A stretch of DNA of 6,778 bases, taken from contig PUNR01000323.1 of NCBI GenBank assembly GCA_003551805.1, forward strand, positions 1 to 6,778, read 5' to 3'. Below are positions 1 through 6,073 of this stretch, piece after piece (position 1 is the stretch's first letter; every line of letters starts with the position of its first letter). A program made the translations under genes and the position numbers. The notes under the pieces are model-generated. The model was not told where the DNA came from and made no database searches. It saw only the letters and a program-made list of their open reading frames with translations. Source of the DNA: Loktanella sp. GTDB lineage: Bacteria > Pseudomonadota > Alphaproteobacteria > Rhodobacterales > Rhodobacteraceae.

Positions 1-40
1 CTGAGTGAATTCGACACGGATCAGGGGCAGGAGGACGGCG

Positions 41-436
41 TGACCTGCCACTGAACTTTCACCCAGCCACGACCGGAGCCGGTAGTTGATTTACGTCTTT
101 CGACGCGGGTTTAGCAATCGCCCGGCGCGCGGAACTTTCATTTCGTGCAGCGGGTCGGGCGATTGCGGTGGTCAGGTGCAGGGCGAAGCCTGCAGGGGTC
201 TGGTACCCGAGGGCCGAGTGGGGCCTCGTGGTGTTGTAATCGGTGACCCAGGCTGCGAGCAAATCGCGGGCATGGGCGAGGTTGCGAAACAGCGTCTCGT
301 TCAGAAACTCATCCCGCATCCTGCCGTTGAAGCTTTCGACGAAACCGTTCTGCATCGGCTCGCCCGGCGAGATGTAATGCCAATCGACCTTGTGCTCAGC
401 ACACCACTTCAAGATCGCGTTCGAGGTCAGTTCGGT
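41..436 (-). mobile_element. IS3-family insertion sequence remnant (3' part only)
   Basis: The stretch covers the C-terminal part of an IS3-family transposase plus about 18 bases beyond its stop codon. The likely outer end is at position 41, where the plus strand begins TGACCTGCCACTG. IS3-family ends begin with TG, and the transposase gene usually stops close to the end, so both fit. The inner boundary is placed near 436 because homology to the transposase stops there: the codons for T-E-L-T-S-N are present, but the D-N-G that should come just before them is replaced by unrelated sequence. The upstream half of the element, including orfA and the first part of orfB, is missing, so the copy cannot move by itself. 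The other terminal repeat and the target duplication cannot be seen. The end at position 41 is an inference; the truncation is seen directly. Confidence 0.6.
59..436 (-). pseudogene. IS3-family transposase (OrfB), C-terminal fragment
   Basis: The fragment encodes the last ~126 residues of an IS3-type OrfB integrase (rve-type DDE domain). Visible family signatures are TELTSNAILKW, HYISPGEPMQNGFVESFNGR, RDEFLNETLF and NTTRPHSALGYQTP. The glutamate of ESFNGR is the last acidic residue of the DDE triad; the first two aspartates lie in the missing part. A full OrfB is about 270-300 residues, so more than half is lost. The frame stays open for some codons upstream of 436 but no longer resembles a transposase, and no start codon with a ribosome site precedes it; the in-frame TTG at 412 sits inside the conserved domain. 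It is therefore a broken gene, and any product would be inactive. The family call is secure; the exact IS subgroup is not determined. Confidence 0.85.
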
Positions 437-623
437 GTAATAGCACGTCGGGAAGAAGGGCTGCTGGTAGGTTATGGCCGCCTGCGTAGCCTCTAAATTG
501 CGCAGCGGGTGCCCAAGATTCGCCGCGACGCTCGCAGTTCATGGAAAAGCCGTATTGGGCAAAGAAATTATGAGATGACAGAGTGCTTGCAGACAGCGCT
601 GCACCCTTAGCCCTGAGCAAGCA
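437..623. other. Stretch without recognisable gene between IS remnant and kinase
   Basis: This 187-base interval lies downstream of the histidine kinase stop and ends at the break in the IS3 transposase. One minus-strand frame is open through the whole interval (from about 620), but it has no ribosome site, no family I recognise, and it runs into the transposase out of frame. A weak hairpin (TGCAG at 588-592 with CTGCA at 599-603, six-base loop) lies just after the kinase, but no U-run follows it, so I do not call it a terminator. The interval may be debris from a lost element or an eroded gene. Confidence 0.4.
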
Positions 624-1619
624 TCAGTCCGATTTCGGGAAATAGATCTTCGCCACAAAACCATCTGCATGATAGTCCAGATCAACGTCACCACTCAGTT
701 CTTTCTGGGCCGAGAACCTGATCATCCGCGTGCCAAAACCCTTCGATGTCGGCGCTTCAACCTTTGGGCCTTTGGTTTCTGTCCACACAAGATGCACCGA
801 TTGTGTGGGCTCCTCTTTTTCGGCGATTTCCCAGTCGATCGACACCTGTCCACCGGGAACCGACAGCGCGCCATATTTGGTGGCATTCGTGGCAAGCTCG
901 TGCAGAATCATCCCCAAAGGTGCTGCATGCCTTGCGGGTAGGTCGACTTTTGGACCGTCGTTAATCGACACCTGATGCGCGCTGGCTTCGAATGGTTTCA
1001 TGACAATCCGTGCCAGATCGGGCAGGTCGGCGGTTCTTCCAAGCGCCGTAATCTCAAGAGATCGGGCAAGTGCCGCATAACGGCCCAGAAACACCTCGCG
1101 AAACTCGGCGGCGGTGCGGCCTTCGACCTTCGTCTGCCGCGCCATCGAAGCCGTTACGGCAAGCAGGTTTTTTATGCGATGGTTAAGTTCGCCGATCAGC
1201 ATCTGCTGCTGGTCTTCACGCTTACCTTGTTCGGTCGCATCTACCATCGACACCAACAATAAACGTTGACCGGTCCCCGGATGCAGCAGCTTTTGCGCGC
1301 TGACCAACATTGTACGCATACCAATAGTCGGAAATTCACTTGTTACTTCGTAATCAAACACAGATGAGCTGCGGGGCAGCACCTGAGTAAGCAGATTTGT
1401 CAATTCGGCGATATCCCATTGGCCGTTGCCCAATTCATCAAGACGTTTTCCGATAGTTGCAGCGCGATCCGTTTCAAACGTGCTGAAAAACGCCGGGTTT
1501 GCTGAAGAAATCGTAAGGTCGGAATTCAGAACGATCAGCGGGTCCCTGACTGTGTCAACGATACTTTGCGCGCGAATATGCGCACCTTTCAACACCTGAT
1601 AAAGTTCATCAAGATCCAT
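624..1619 (-). CDS. PAS domain-containing HWE-family sensor histidine kinase
   Basis: A 331-residue soluble two-component sensor kinase. An N-terminal PAS-like domain (about residues 14-130) contains IVDTVRDPLIVLNSDLTI. The phosphoacceptor H-box is ELNHRIKNLLA (residues 144-154, His147). The ATPase part has the N-box HELATNATKYGAL (from 240; Asn245), the motif WTE (279-281) and a G-box KGFGTRMI (293-300). The histidine in the N-box and the W-x-E motif define the HWE family, common in alphaproteobacteria. No signal peptide or membrane segment is visible, so it should sense a cytoplasmic signal and phosphorylate a response regulator. None is encoded in the window, so it is an orphan here. HWE kinases often act on single-domain regulators or on PhyR of the general stress response; that target is inference. 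ATG 1619 is chosen because AGGA lies 8 bases upstream; an in-frame GTG at 1649 has no ribosome site and abuts the candidate -10 box. Confidence 0.9.
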   Translation of the reverse strand: MDLDELYQVLKGAHIRAQSIVDTVRDPLIVLNSDLTISSANPAFFSTFETDRAATIGKRLDELGNGQWDIAELTNLLTQVLPRSSSVFDYEVTSEFPTIGMRTMLVSAQKLLHPGTGQRLLLVSMVDATEQGKREDQQQMLIGELNHRIKNLLAVTASMARQTKVEGRTAAEFREVFLGRYAALARSLEITALGRTADLPDLARIVMKPFEASAHQVSINDGPKVDLPARHAAPLGMILHELATNATKYGALSVPGGQVSIDWEIAEKEEPTQSVHLVWTETKGPKVEAPTSKGFGTRMIRFSAQKELSGDVDLDYHADGFVAKIYFPKSD

Positions 1620-1627
1620 AGCCGTGG

Positions 1628-1631
1628 TCCT
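1628..1631 (-). promoter_or_regulatory. Ribosome binding site deciding the kinase start
   Basis: AGGA on the minus strand ends 8 bases before ATG 1619. The alternative GTG start at 1649 has only AT-rich sequence before it. This supports the shorter 331-residue kinase. Confidence 0.6.
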
Positions 1632-1649
1632 ATTTGCTTCTTTAATCAC

Positions 1650-1677
1650 ATTTTATATCGCCCGCGCATTCGTGCAA
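1650..1677 (-). promoter_or_regulatory. Candidate sigma-70-type promoter of the kinase gene
   Basis: On the minus strand, TTGCAC (1677-1672) and TAAAAT (1655-1650) are separated by 16 bases. The -10 box matches the consensus at five of six positions, but the -35 box matches only at its first three. Transcription would start near 1643, giving a leader of about 24 bases before ATG 1619, which agrees with the chosen start. The call rests on motif likeness and position alone. Confidence 0.35.
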
Positions 1678-1934
1678 CTGCCCGTTGTCATGCGTATGGC
1701 GCATCTAAGCAGTCTAAACTTCGCAGGGTCCGGTTCGGTTTCATTGGTGATTGGGCTGCACTGCAGAAAAGTCTGTGATTGCGCTGCGCGTGTTCGTTTC
1801 AGCCACTTTGCGCGCCAGGATAGTCGCCGCCATGGGGCGAAGATTTCAACCAGCATCGTGCGCGTCGCAGGGTCATTGGTCTGACAGCTTGGGAATATGC
1901 CGACCTGTTCGAAATCACCTTCGTCGTCAATTCG

Positions 1935-1959
1935 GGAACGCCCTTCGATTTGCGGTGTT
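1935..1959 (+). promoter_or_regulatory. Candidate EcfG-type (general stress sigma) promoter
   Basis: GGAAC (1935-1939) is followed after 17 bases by GTT (1957-1959), equivalent to GGAAC-N16-TGTT. The described consensus for EcfG/SigT-type sigma factors in alphaproteobacteria is GGAAC-N16/17-CGTT or GTT. It points rightward to the small gene at 2065; transcription would start near 1967 and leave a leader of about 98 bases. The neighbourhood (catalase, DUF3618 and holin-family proteins, HWE kinase) fits a general stress regulon. Such an eight-base match can occur by chance, so the assignment is an inference from motif, spacing and context. Confidence 0.45.
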
Positions 1960-2054
1960 ACTGATCATGTCCAACCAACAACGGCTGACATCACCCGGTC
2001 AGCACGCATGTCGACCGATCAGCCCGATAAAACCACTGTTGGCGGCTACAAAAT

Positions 2055-2060
2055 AGGAAA
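2055..2060 (+). promoter_or_regulatory. Ribosome binding site of the 100-residue protein gene
   Basis: AGGAAA lies four bases before ATG 2065 (AGGA to ATG spacing six). The alternative in-frame starts at 1897 and 2008 have no comparable site, so this element decides the start. Confidence 0.6.
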
Positions 2061-2064
2061 GACC

Positions 2065-2367
2065 ATGTATCAGTCCCCGTCACCAGCGCATTACACCGAA
2101 GATACATTGCGCGCCTTCCAACAACAGGTAAGGCGTCCTGCATTAAGGGCGGCATCGGCTACTGACTTGCGGCGGCTTCGCCGGGAACTGACCATTGCAT
2201 GTGACGCATTAAGAAAAGACGCGATCTCGGCTATTTCTCTCGACACTCCAGAGGATCATTGCCCGAAAGTCTTGGACAAGAAACGGTGCTTTGCCGAATT
2301 GTTCGACGCGCTACGCCGGGTGCGCTCTGAACTAACGCGCCGTCAACGACGGTCCGGCGCGTCCTAG
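2065..2367 (+). CDS. Unrecognised small basic, helical protein (100 aa)
   Basis: I do not recognise the family. The product is 100 residues, rich in Arg, Leu and Ala, with no signal peptide or membrane segment, so it is probably cytoplasmic. The middle (about residues 32-58) and the C-terminal part (about 70-95) look strongly helical and amphipathic, with runs such as DLRRLRRELTIACDALRKD and ELFDALRRVRSELTRRQRR. There are three cysteines (46, 66, 75). The size and charge would suit a protein- or nucleic-acid-binding accessory factor, but nothing proves it. It does not match NepR, the small anti-sigma factor of the general stress response, although a stress promoter candidate lies upstream. 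The start is ATG 2065 because of the ribosome site; the frame extends further upstream without one. Its TAG stop overlaps the stop of the convergent glycosylase gene. Confidence 0.65.
   Translation: MYQSPSPAHYTEDTLRAFQQQVRRPALRAASATDLRRLRRELTIACDALRKDAISAISLDTPEDHCPKVLDKKRCFAELFDALRRVRSELTRRQRRSGAS
2364..2367. other. Interlocked convergent stop codons (CTAG)
   Basis: The palindrome CTAG contains the TAG stop of the plus-strand small gene (2365-2367) and, read on the other strand, the TAG stop of the glycosylase (2364-2366). The two genes therefore overlap by four bases tail to tail, with no room for a terminator between them. At least one transcript must run antisense into the other gene unless termination occurs inside a coding region. 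Confidence 0.85.
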
Positions 2368-2972
2368 AACCTGCGGCTTAGACCCTGCGCACCGACCATA
2401 CCAAAACGCCACGGCCAGTCCTGCGCGCGCGATATCCCGATCCGCGGTCCGGTCACGACAGCAGGGTCTGGGCCACTGGCGAAGCGCAGCACAAGATCGC
2501 GCTGGTCAAAAGGTTGCCCGTCATCGGTCATTCGCACATCCAGTGCCTGACATAACCGCCCCGGTCCCGCACAAAGCGGACCGGAGGGGCGCCGTTCCTC
2601 CATCAGCCCGATGCCGGTTTCGGGACGGATTGCGCGGATCAGGACGGCTTCACCGGGGCGACCGACGACATTCAGGCAAAGATGGATTCCGTAAGATCGG
2701 TAGACATAGGCATGACCGGCAGGACCGAACATCGCCTTATTCCGAGGTGTCACGCCGCGAAAGCTGTGCGACGCGGGATCATGCGCTGCATAAGCCTCGG
2801 TTTCGATGATTGTGCCGCCGGTGCCACGGATCTCAAGATATGCTCCTATCAGCGCACGGGCCAATGCGCAGGCATCCAGATCAGACGGAAAATCAGCGCT
2901 AACTCTCATTTCGGACCCACTGCCGTTGACGTGATCTGCGCACAATTTCTTGCGCGCAGATCCAAGCGTCAT
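2364..2972 (-). CDS. mpg: DNA-3-methyladenine glycosylase (AAG/MPG family)
   Basis: A monofunctional base-excision enzyme that flips out and removes alkylated purines such as 3-methyladenine, leaving an abasic site. With ATG 2972 the product is 202 residues, within the usual range for the bacterial family. Visible signatures are IIETEAYAAHDPASHSFRG, TPRNKAMFG, HAYVYRSYGIHLCLNVV and GPRIGI. By comparison with human AAG, Glu59 is the catalytic base and Tyr61, His69 and Tyr91 line the base pocket, with Asn101 also conserved; all are present. The start is uncertain. ATG 2972 has a weak GAG seven bases upstream, while ATG 2909 (181 residues) fits the family's short N-terminus but lacks a clear ribosome site. 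The gene begins about 30 bases after the katE stop (with ATG 2972), on the same strand, so co-transcription with catalase is likely and would pair peroxide removal with DNA repair. Confidence 0.92.
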   Translation of the reverse strand: MTLGSARKKLCADHVNGSGSEMRVSADFPSDLDACALARALIGAYLEIRGTGGTIIETEAYAAHDPASHSFRGVTPRNKAMFGPAGHAYVYRSYGIHLCLNVVGRPGEAVLIRAIRPETGIGLMEERRPSGPLCAGPGRLCQALDVRMTDDGQPFDQRDLVLRFASGPDPAVVTGPRIGISRAQDWPWRFGMVGAQGLSRRF

Positions 2973-3002
2973 AACAGGTCTCACTGTTCGCAGATGTCAA
3001 TC

Positions 3003-5096
3003 CTAGGCAGTAAACTGATCTTCCCGATCCCACACCCGAAGGCTGCGACATGCGTCAAGCAAGTCACTTGCAGAAACGGCGTCAGTCAGCGCGAAAATCC
3101 CGTCATCGTCATCCCGCGACAGCCCGCAAGCGTCCAGCAGATCGTCCGCCGCCGCGCTGACGCCGATGAACTTGCAATGCACATAGGCATCGTTCAGGAA
3201 ATCAATCGCGGCAGGTGATGACGCCAGGTTGTCGTCACCGGGGATGATCGCGACTGCATCAAACAACACCGAAGGTGCGCCGCCGATCTGGTCGGTGACC
3301 GGATGCAGATCGCCCTTGCTGCAGGTCGCACCGCCGATCCGTGGCGCAACGACGCGCAACACAGCCCCGGTATCAGTCACTGCCTGTTCCAGTGCCTTCA
3401 ACAGCGTGCCGTCAAAACCATCGCTGATCATCACGCCCATGATGCGGCCTTGAAAGCTGTCTTCGCCCATCTTCTGGATGCTGAGTGCAGGCGATGCCTC
3501 AATATCCGTCTGCGTCGGTTGGGCCGCAGGCGCTGGCGCTGGCAAATCGGCGATTCCCAGCCTGTCGCAGGCATCGCGTGCAAGATCCTTGTCGATGTTG
3601 ACCAGATGCGACACCATCCGCACACGGACTGCGGGCTCGACACATTTCGAAAGCTCGAAGACCAGCGCCGACAGGATATGTTCCTGTTCTGATGGTGTCT
3701 GGCTGATGTAGAACTGGCGCGCCTGACTGTAATGGTCTGCAAAGCTTTCCGGCCGTAACCGTACCTTGTCGCCCGTTACCGGAGCCTTGTAGCTGACATA
3801 ACCTTCAAGCGGATGCTCGCGCGGTCCTTCGCCCCAACCATTGGGTTCATAATTGACGCGCCCCTTGCGATTGGCTGTCTGCATATGGCCGTCTTGCTGG
3901 TAATTGCTGACAGGGCAACCTTTCGGCGCATTGATCGGCAATTTCGTGAAATTTGGCCCACCCAGACGTTTGAGCTGCGTATCAAGATACGAAAAATTGC
4001 GCCCCTGCAGCAGCGGGTCGTCGGTAAAGTCAATTCCAGGGATCACATTGCCAGTGCAGAAAGCAACCTGTTCGGTTTCAGCGAAAAAATTGTCGACGGC
4101 ACGGTCAAGCTGCAACGTCCCGATCAGTTCGACGGGGCAGTCTTCTTCCGGGATCAGCTTTGTCGGGTCCAGAACGTCAAAGGCAAAATTGTCAGCGAAA
4201 TCCTGATCGAACAGCTGAACGCCCAGATCCCACGTCGGGGAATCGCCACGATCGATGGCATCCCACAGGTCGCGCCGGTGCCGGTCGGGGTCGGCACCGT
4301 TGCTTTTTACAGCCTCGTCCCACAGCACAGATTGTAACCCCATGCGGGGTTTCCAGTGAAATTTGACAAAGGTGGATTTACCATCTGCTGTGACAAAGCG
4401 GAACGTATGAACGCCGAAGCCTTCCATCGTGGTAAAGGACCGCGGGATCGTGCGGTCAGACATCTGCCACATGACCATATGCATCGCCTCGGGGGTCAAG
4501 GTGATGTAATCCCAGAAATTGTCATGTGCCGACTGCGCTTGCGGGAATGCACGGTCGGGGGCAGGTTTGACGGCATGTACAAGGTCGGGAAATTTGGTCG
4601 CGTCCTGAATGAAAAACACCGGAATATTGTTGCCAACCAGATCCCAGTTGCCGCGATCAGTATAGAACTTGACGGCGAAACCGCGCACGTCGCGCGGCAG
4701 GTCAGGCGAACCTTTGCTGCCCGCAACGGTCGAAAAGCGCACAAAGACCTCTGTCTGCTTGCCTTCTTCGGTAAACGGTGCGGCTTGCGTGACATCGCCC
4801 ATCGCGCGGGTGCAGGTAAATGTGCCATGCGCACCATAGCCGCGCGCATGAACGACCCGTTCAGGGATACGTTCATGATCGAAATGAAAGATCTTTTCGC
4901 GCATCGCAAAATCTTCAAGCAGCGTCGGCCCCGGCGCACCTGCGCGCAGCGAGTTCTGATTGTCGGAAATGACGACACCTTGCGCTGTGGTCAGGCGTTC
5001 TGCACCGTCGGCGGCGTGCTGATGTACTTCACCGCCCTCTCCGCGGTCCGAGATCAATGGGTCGAGCGTGTCTGGCTGGCGTGGCGTATCGGCCAT
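3003..5096 (-). CDS. katE: Large-subunit monofunctional haem catalase (HPII type)
   Basis: Converts hydrogen peroxide to water and oxygen; cytoplasmic, normally a tetramer. The 697-residue length marks a large-subunit (clade 2) catalase: a catalase core to about residue 510, a linker rich in Pro, Ala and Gln (about 518-535), and a C-terminal flavodoxin/DJ-1-like domain (about 548-697) starting FQGRIMGVMISDG. The distal haem histidine is His83 in VVHARG, the distal asparagine lies in VGNNIPVFF (156-157), and the proximal haem ligand is Tyr370 in RNFSYLDTQ, which fits the catalase haem-ligand signature. Residue 347, which is 23 positions before Tyr370, is Cys where E. coli HPII has the crosslinked His392. 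ATG 5096 is chosen because AAGGA stands 7 bases before it and the protein then starts MADTPRQ; an in-frame extension to 5144 would begin inside a hairpin. It lies 68 bases after the DUF3618 gene and just before the glycosylase gene. Confidence 0.95.
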   Translation of the reverse strand: MADTPRQPDTLDPLISDRGEGGEVHQHAADGAERLTTAQGVVISDNQNSLRAGAPGPTLLEDFAMREKIFHFDHERIPERVVHARGYGAHGTFTCTRAMGDVTQAAPFTEEGKQTEVFVRFSTVAGSKGSPDLPRDVRGFAVKFYTDRGNWDLVGNNIPVFFIQDATKFPDLVHAVKPAPDRAFPQAQSAHDNFWDYITLTPEAMHMVMWQMSDRTIPRSFTTMEGFGVHTFRFVTADGKSTFVKFHWKPRMGLQSVLWDEAVKSNGADPDRHRRDLWDAIDRGDSPTWDLGVQLFDQDFADNFAFDVLDPTKLIPEEDCPVELIGTLQLDRAVDNFFAETEQVAFCTGNVIPGIDFTDDPLLQGRNFSYLDTQLKRLGGPNFTKLPINAPKGCPVSNYQQDGHMQTANRKGRVNYEPNGWGEGPREHPLEGYVSYKAPVTGDKVRLRPESFADHYSQARQFYISQTPSEQEHILSALVFELSKCVEPAVRVRMVSHLVNIDKDLARDACDRLGIADLPAPAPAAQPTQTDIEASPALSIQKMGEDSFQGRIMGVMISDGFDGTLLKALEQAVTDTGAVLRVVAPRIGGATCSKGDLHPVTDQIGGAPSVLFDAVAIIPGDDNLASSPAAIDFLNDAYVHCKFIGVSAAADDLLDACGLSRDDDDGIFALTDAVSASDLLDACRSLRVWDREDQFTA

Positions 5097-5103
5097 GGTT
5101 TTA

Positions 5104-5108
5104 TCCTT
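5104..5108 (-). promoter_or_regulatory. Ribosome binding site of katE
   Basis: AAGGA on the minus strand stands 7 bases before ATG 5096. It favours this start over an in-frame upstream codon at 5144, which has no such site. Confidence 0.65.
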
Positions 5109-5133
5109 TTTAGAAGTAGGGGGCATAGAAGAT

Positions 5134-5157
5134 GGGGCAGGCAATATTGCCCGCCCC
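5134..5157 (-). terminator. Intercistronic hairpin between the DUF3618 gene and katE
   Basis: As minus-strand RNA the segment folds into a nine-base-pair GC-rich stem (GGGGCGGGC with GCCUGCCCC) closing an AAUAUU loop. The fifth pair from the loop is G-U in this strand but an A-C mismatch in the plus-strand RNA, so the element suits leftward transcripts. It starts 8 bases after the DUF3618 stop. What follows is ATCTTCTATG, which has scattered T residues but no true U-run. It may be a weak or partial terminator, or a hairpin that protects the upstream message and sets a different level for katE. The stem is seen directly; the role is inferred. Confidence 0.4.
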
Positions 5158-5164
5158 CAAGACG

Positions 5165-6073
5165 TCAGGCTTGCTTATTGCCATTTCCTGCGGGTTTGCC
5201 GTCTGTGGCTTCTGTCGCATGGTCGATGACACGCTTGGCCGCATCGGCAGTGCGATCAGCGATCACGTCGCCGACATTCTTGCCCTCGGGCAGCATGTCT
5301 TGCAGGTCTTCACCAGCTTTGCGGACCTCGTCCTTCACATCAGCGACCGCAACCTTTGCTGCTGCCCTGACCTTGTCACGCTCTTCACGGTACAGCGCCT
5401 GCGCATCGGCATAAAGCTTGTCACTGGTCGCACCCAATGTGTCGTCCTCAAGCCGTGTGTGCGGAATCAGACCACCAATCGCGGCACCCACCGCAACGGC
5501 CAATGCACCTGCAACCAAGGGCTGGTCATCAAAGAAATCAGATGCCCTGCGCGTGTTTTTCTGCATCGCCTCTTGCGACGCCTGCTGCGCATCATGTGCG
5601 GCCTCGCGTGCTGCCAGAACGCGGGCTTTCGCCTCTTCGGACAGATCATCAAGGCCGTGTGACAGACGTTCTTTCAGGTCTGACGCCTTATCACCGACTA
5701 ACGCGGCACGATGGCTGATCTTTTGCCAGATTGTGTCGTCATCGGTATTTGCGGCACGATGACCGCGCCCCTGATCGGACCAGTCATAATCAGATGCAGG
5801 CGTGCGCGCGCGGCTGGGCTTGTTGCCCTGCCCCAGAAACAGCCACGCCAGACCAACGGTGGTCAGCACGACAGCGGCGGGATTGCGGGCAACGGTGTCG
5901 CTGACAGCGCGCCCAAGATCACCACCTTGGTCGCGCACCATGTTACCGATATCGTTGACAATTGTCTTGACCGAGAATTTGTCCTGCAAATCATGCAATG
6001 TATCGCTGAGCGCGGCACGTTCATTGCTGATATCACGCTCGATCTGGTCTGCTGTGCGGGTATTATTTGTCAT
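5165..6073 (-). CDS. DUF3618 domain-containing membrane protein
   Basis: A 302-residue protein of unknown biochemical role. The N-terminus (about residues 6-35) has the DUF3618 pattern RTADQIERDISNERAALSDTL. A first hydrophobic segment lies at about 64-81 (NPAAVVLTTVGLAWLFLG) and a second, small-residue-rich one at about 185-204 (PLVAGALAVAVGAAIGGLI). Between and after them are long charged helical stretches rich in Ala, Asp, Glu, Lys and Arg (115-175 and 215-285), likely coiled or amphipathic. Such proteins are commonly found beside holin-family proteins in alphaproteobacteria and are sometimes named nutrient-deprivation-induced; their function is not settled. The start at 6073 has AAGGA eight bases upstream, inside the end of the preceding gene, and the two genes overlap by 11 bases, so translation is probably coupled. 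An inner-membrane location is inferred. Confidence 0.85.
   Translation of the reverse strand: MTNNTRTADQIERDISNERAALSDTLHDLQDKFSVKTIVNDIGNMVRDQGGDLGRAVSDTVARNPAAVVLTTVGLAWLFLGQGNKPSRARTPASDYDWSDQGRGHRAANTDDDTIWQKISHRAALVGDKASDLKERLSHGLDDLSEEAKARVLAAREAAHDAQQASQEAMQKNTRRASDFFDDQPLVAGALAVAVGAAIGGLIPHTRLEDDTLGATSDKLYADAQALYREERDKVRAAAKVAVADVKDEVRKAGEDLQDMLPEGKNVGDVIADRTADAAKRVIDHATEATDGKPAGNGNKQA

Larger units (their letters stand above)
1620..2064. other. Divergent intergenic region between kinase and small stress-type gene
   Basis: This 445-base region separates the leftward kinase from the rightward small gene. It holds the candidate kinase promoter at its left end and the candidate EcfG-type promoter at 1935-1959. 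Between them (about 1680-1930) I see no gene I can support. Several frames are open for 45-85 codons on both strands, but none has a good ribosome site or a recognisable family. A five-base inverted repeat, ATGCG/CGCAT with a five-base loop (1690-1704), sits just upstream of the kinase -35 box and is too short to call an operator. Confidence 0.5.

Noticed and set aside
130..153. GGAAC within the IS remnant as an EcfG promoter
   Set aside because: After 17 bases the sequence is GGT rather than GTT, and it lies inside the transposase coding region.
86..496. Long plus-strand open frame at the left edge
   Set aside because: It lies opposite the IS3 transposase fragment, whose motifs are unmistakable, so it is a shadow frame.
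588..603. Hairpin after the kinase as a terminator
   Set aside because: The stem is only five pairs and no U-run follows it on the minus strand.
1647..1649. GTG as start of the histidine kinase
   Set aside because: There is no ribosome site before it and it abuts the candidate -10 box; ATG 1619 has AGGA at good spacing.
1690..1704. ATGCG/CGCAT inverted repeat as an operator
   Set aside because: Five-base arms with a five-base loop are common by chance, and no regulator family was matched.
4356..5414. 352-codon plus-strand open frame
   Set aside because: It is antisense to katE and the DUF3618 gene, which have clear family motifs; its translation has a composition typical of a shadow and no recognisable domain.
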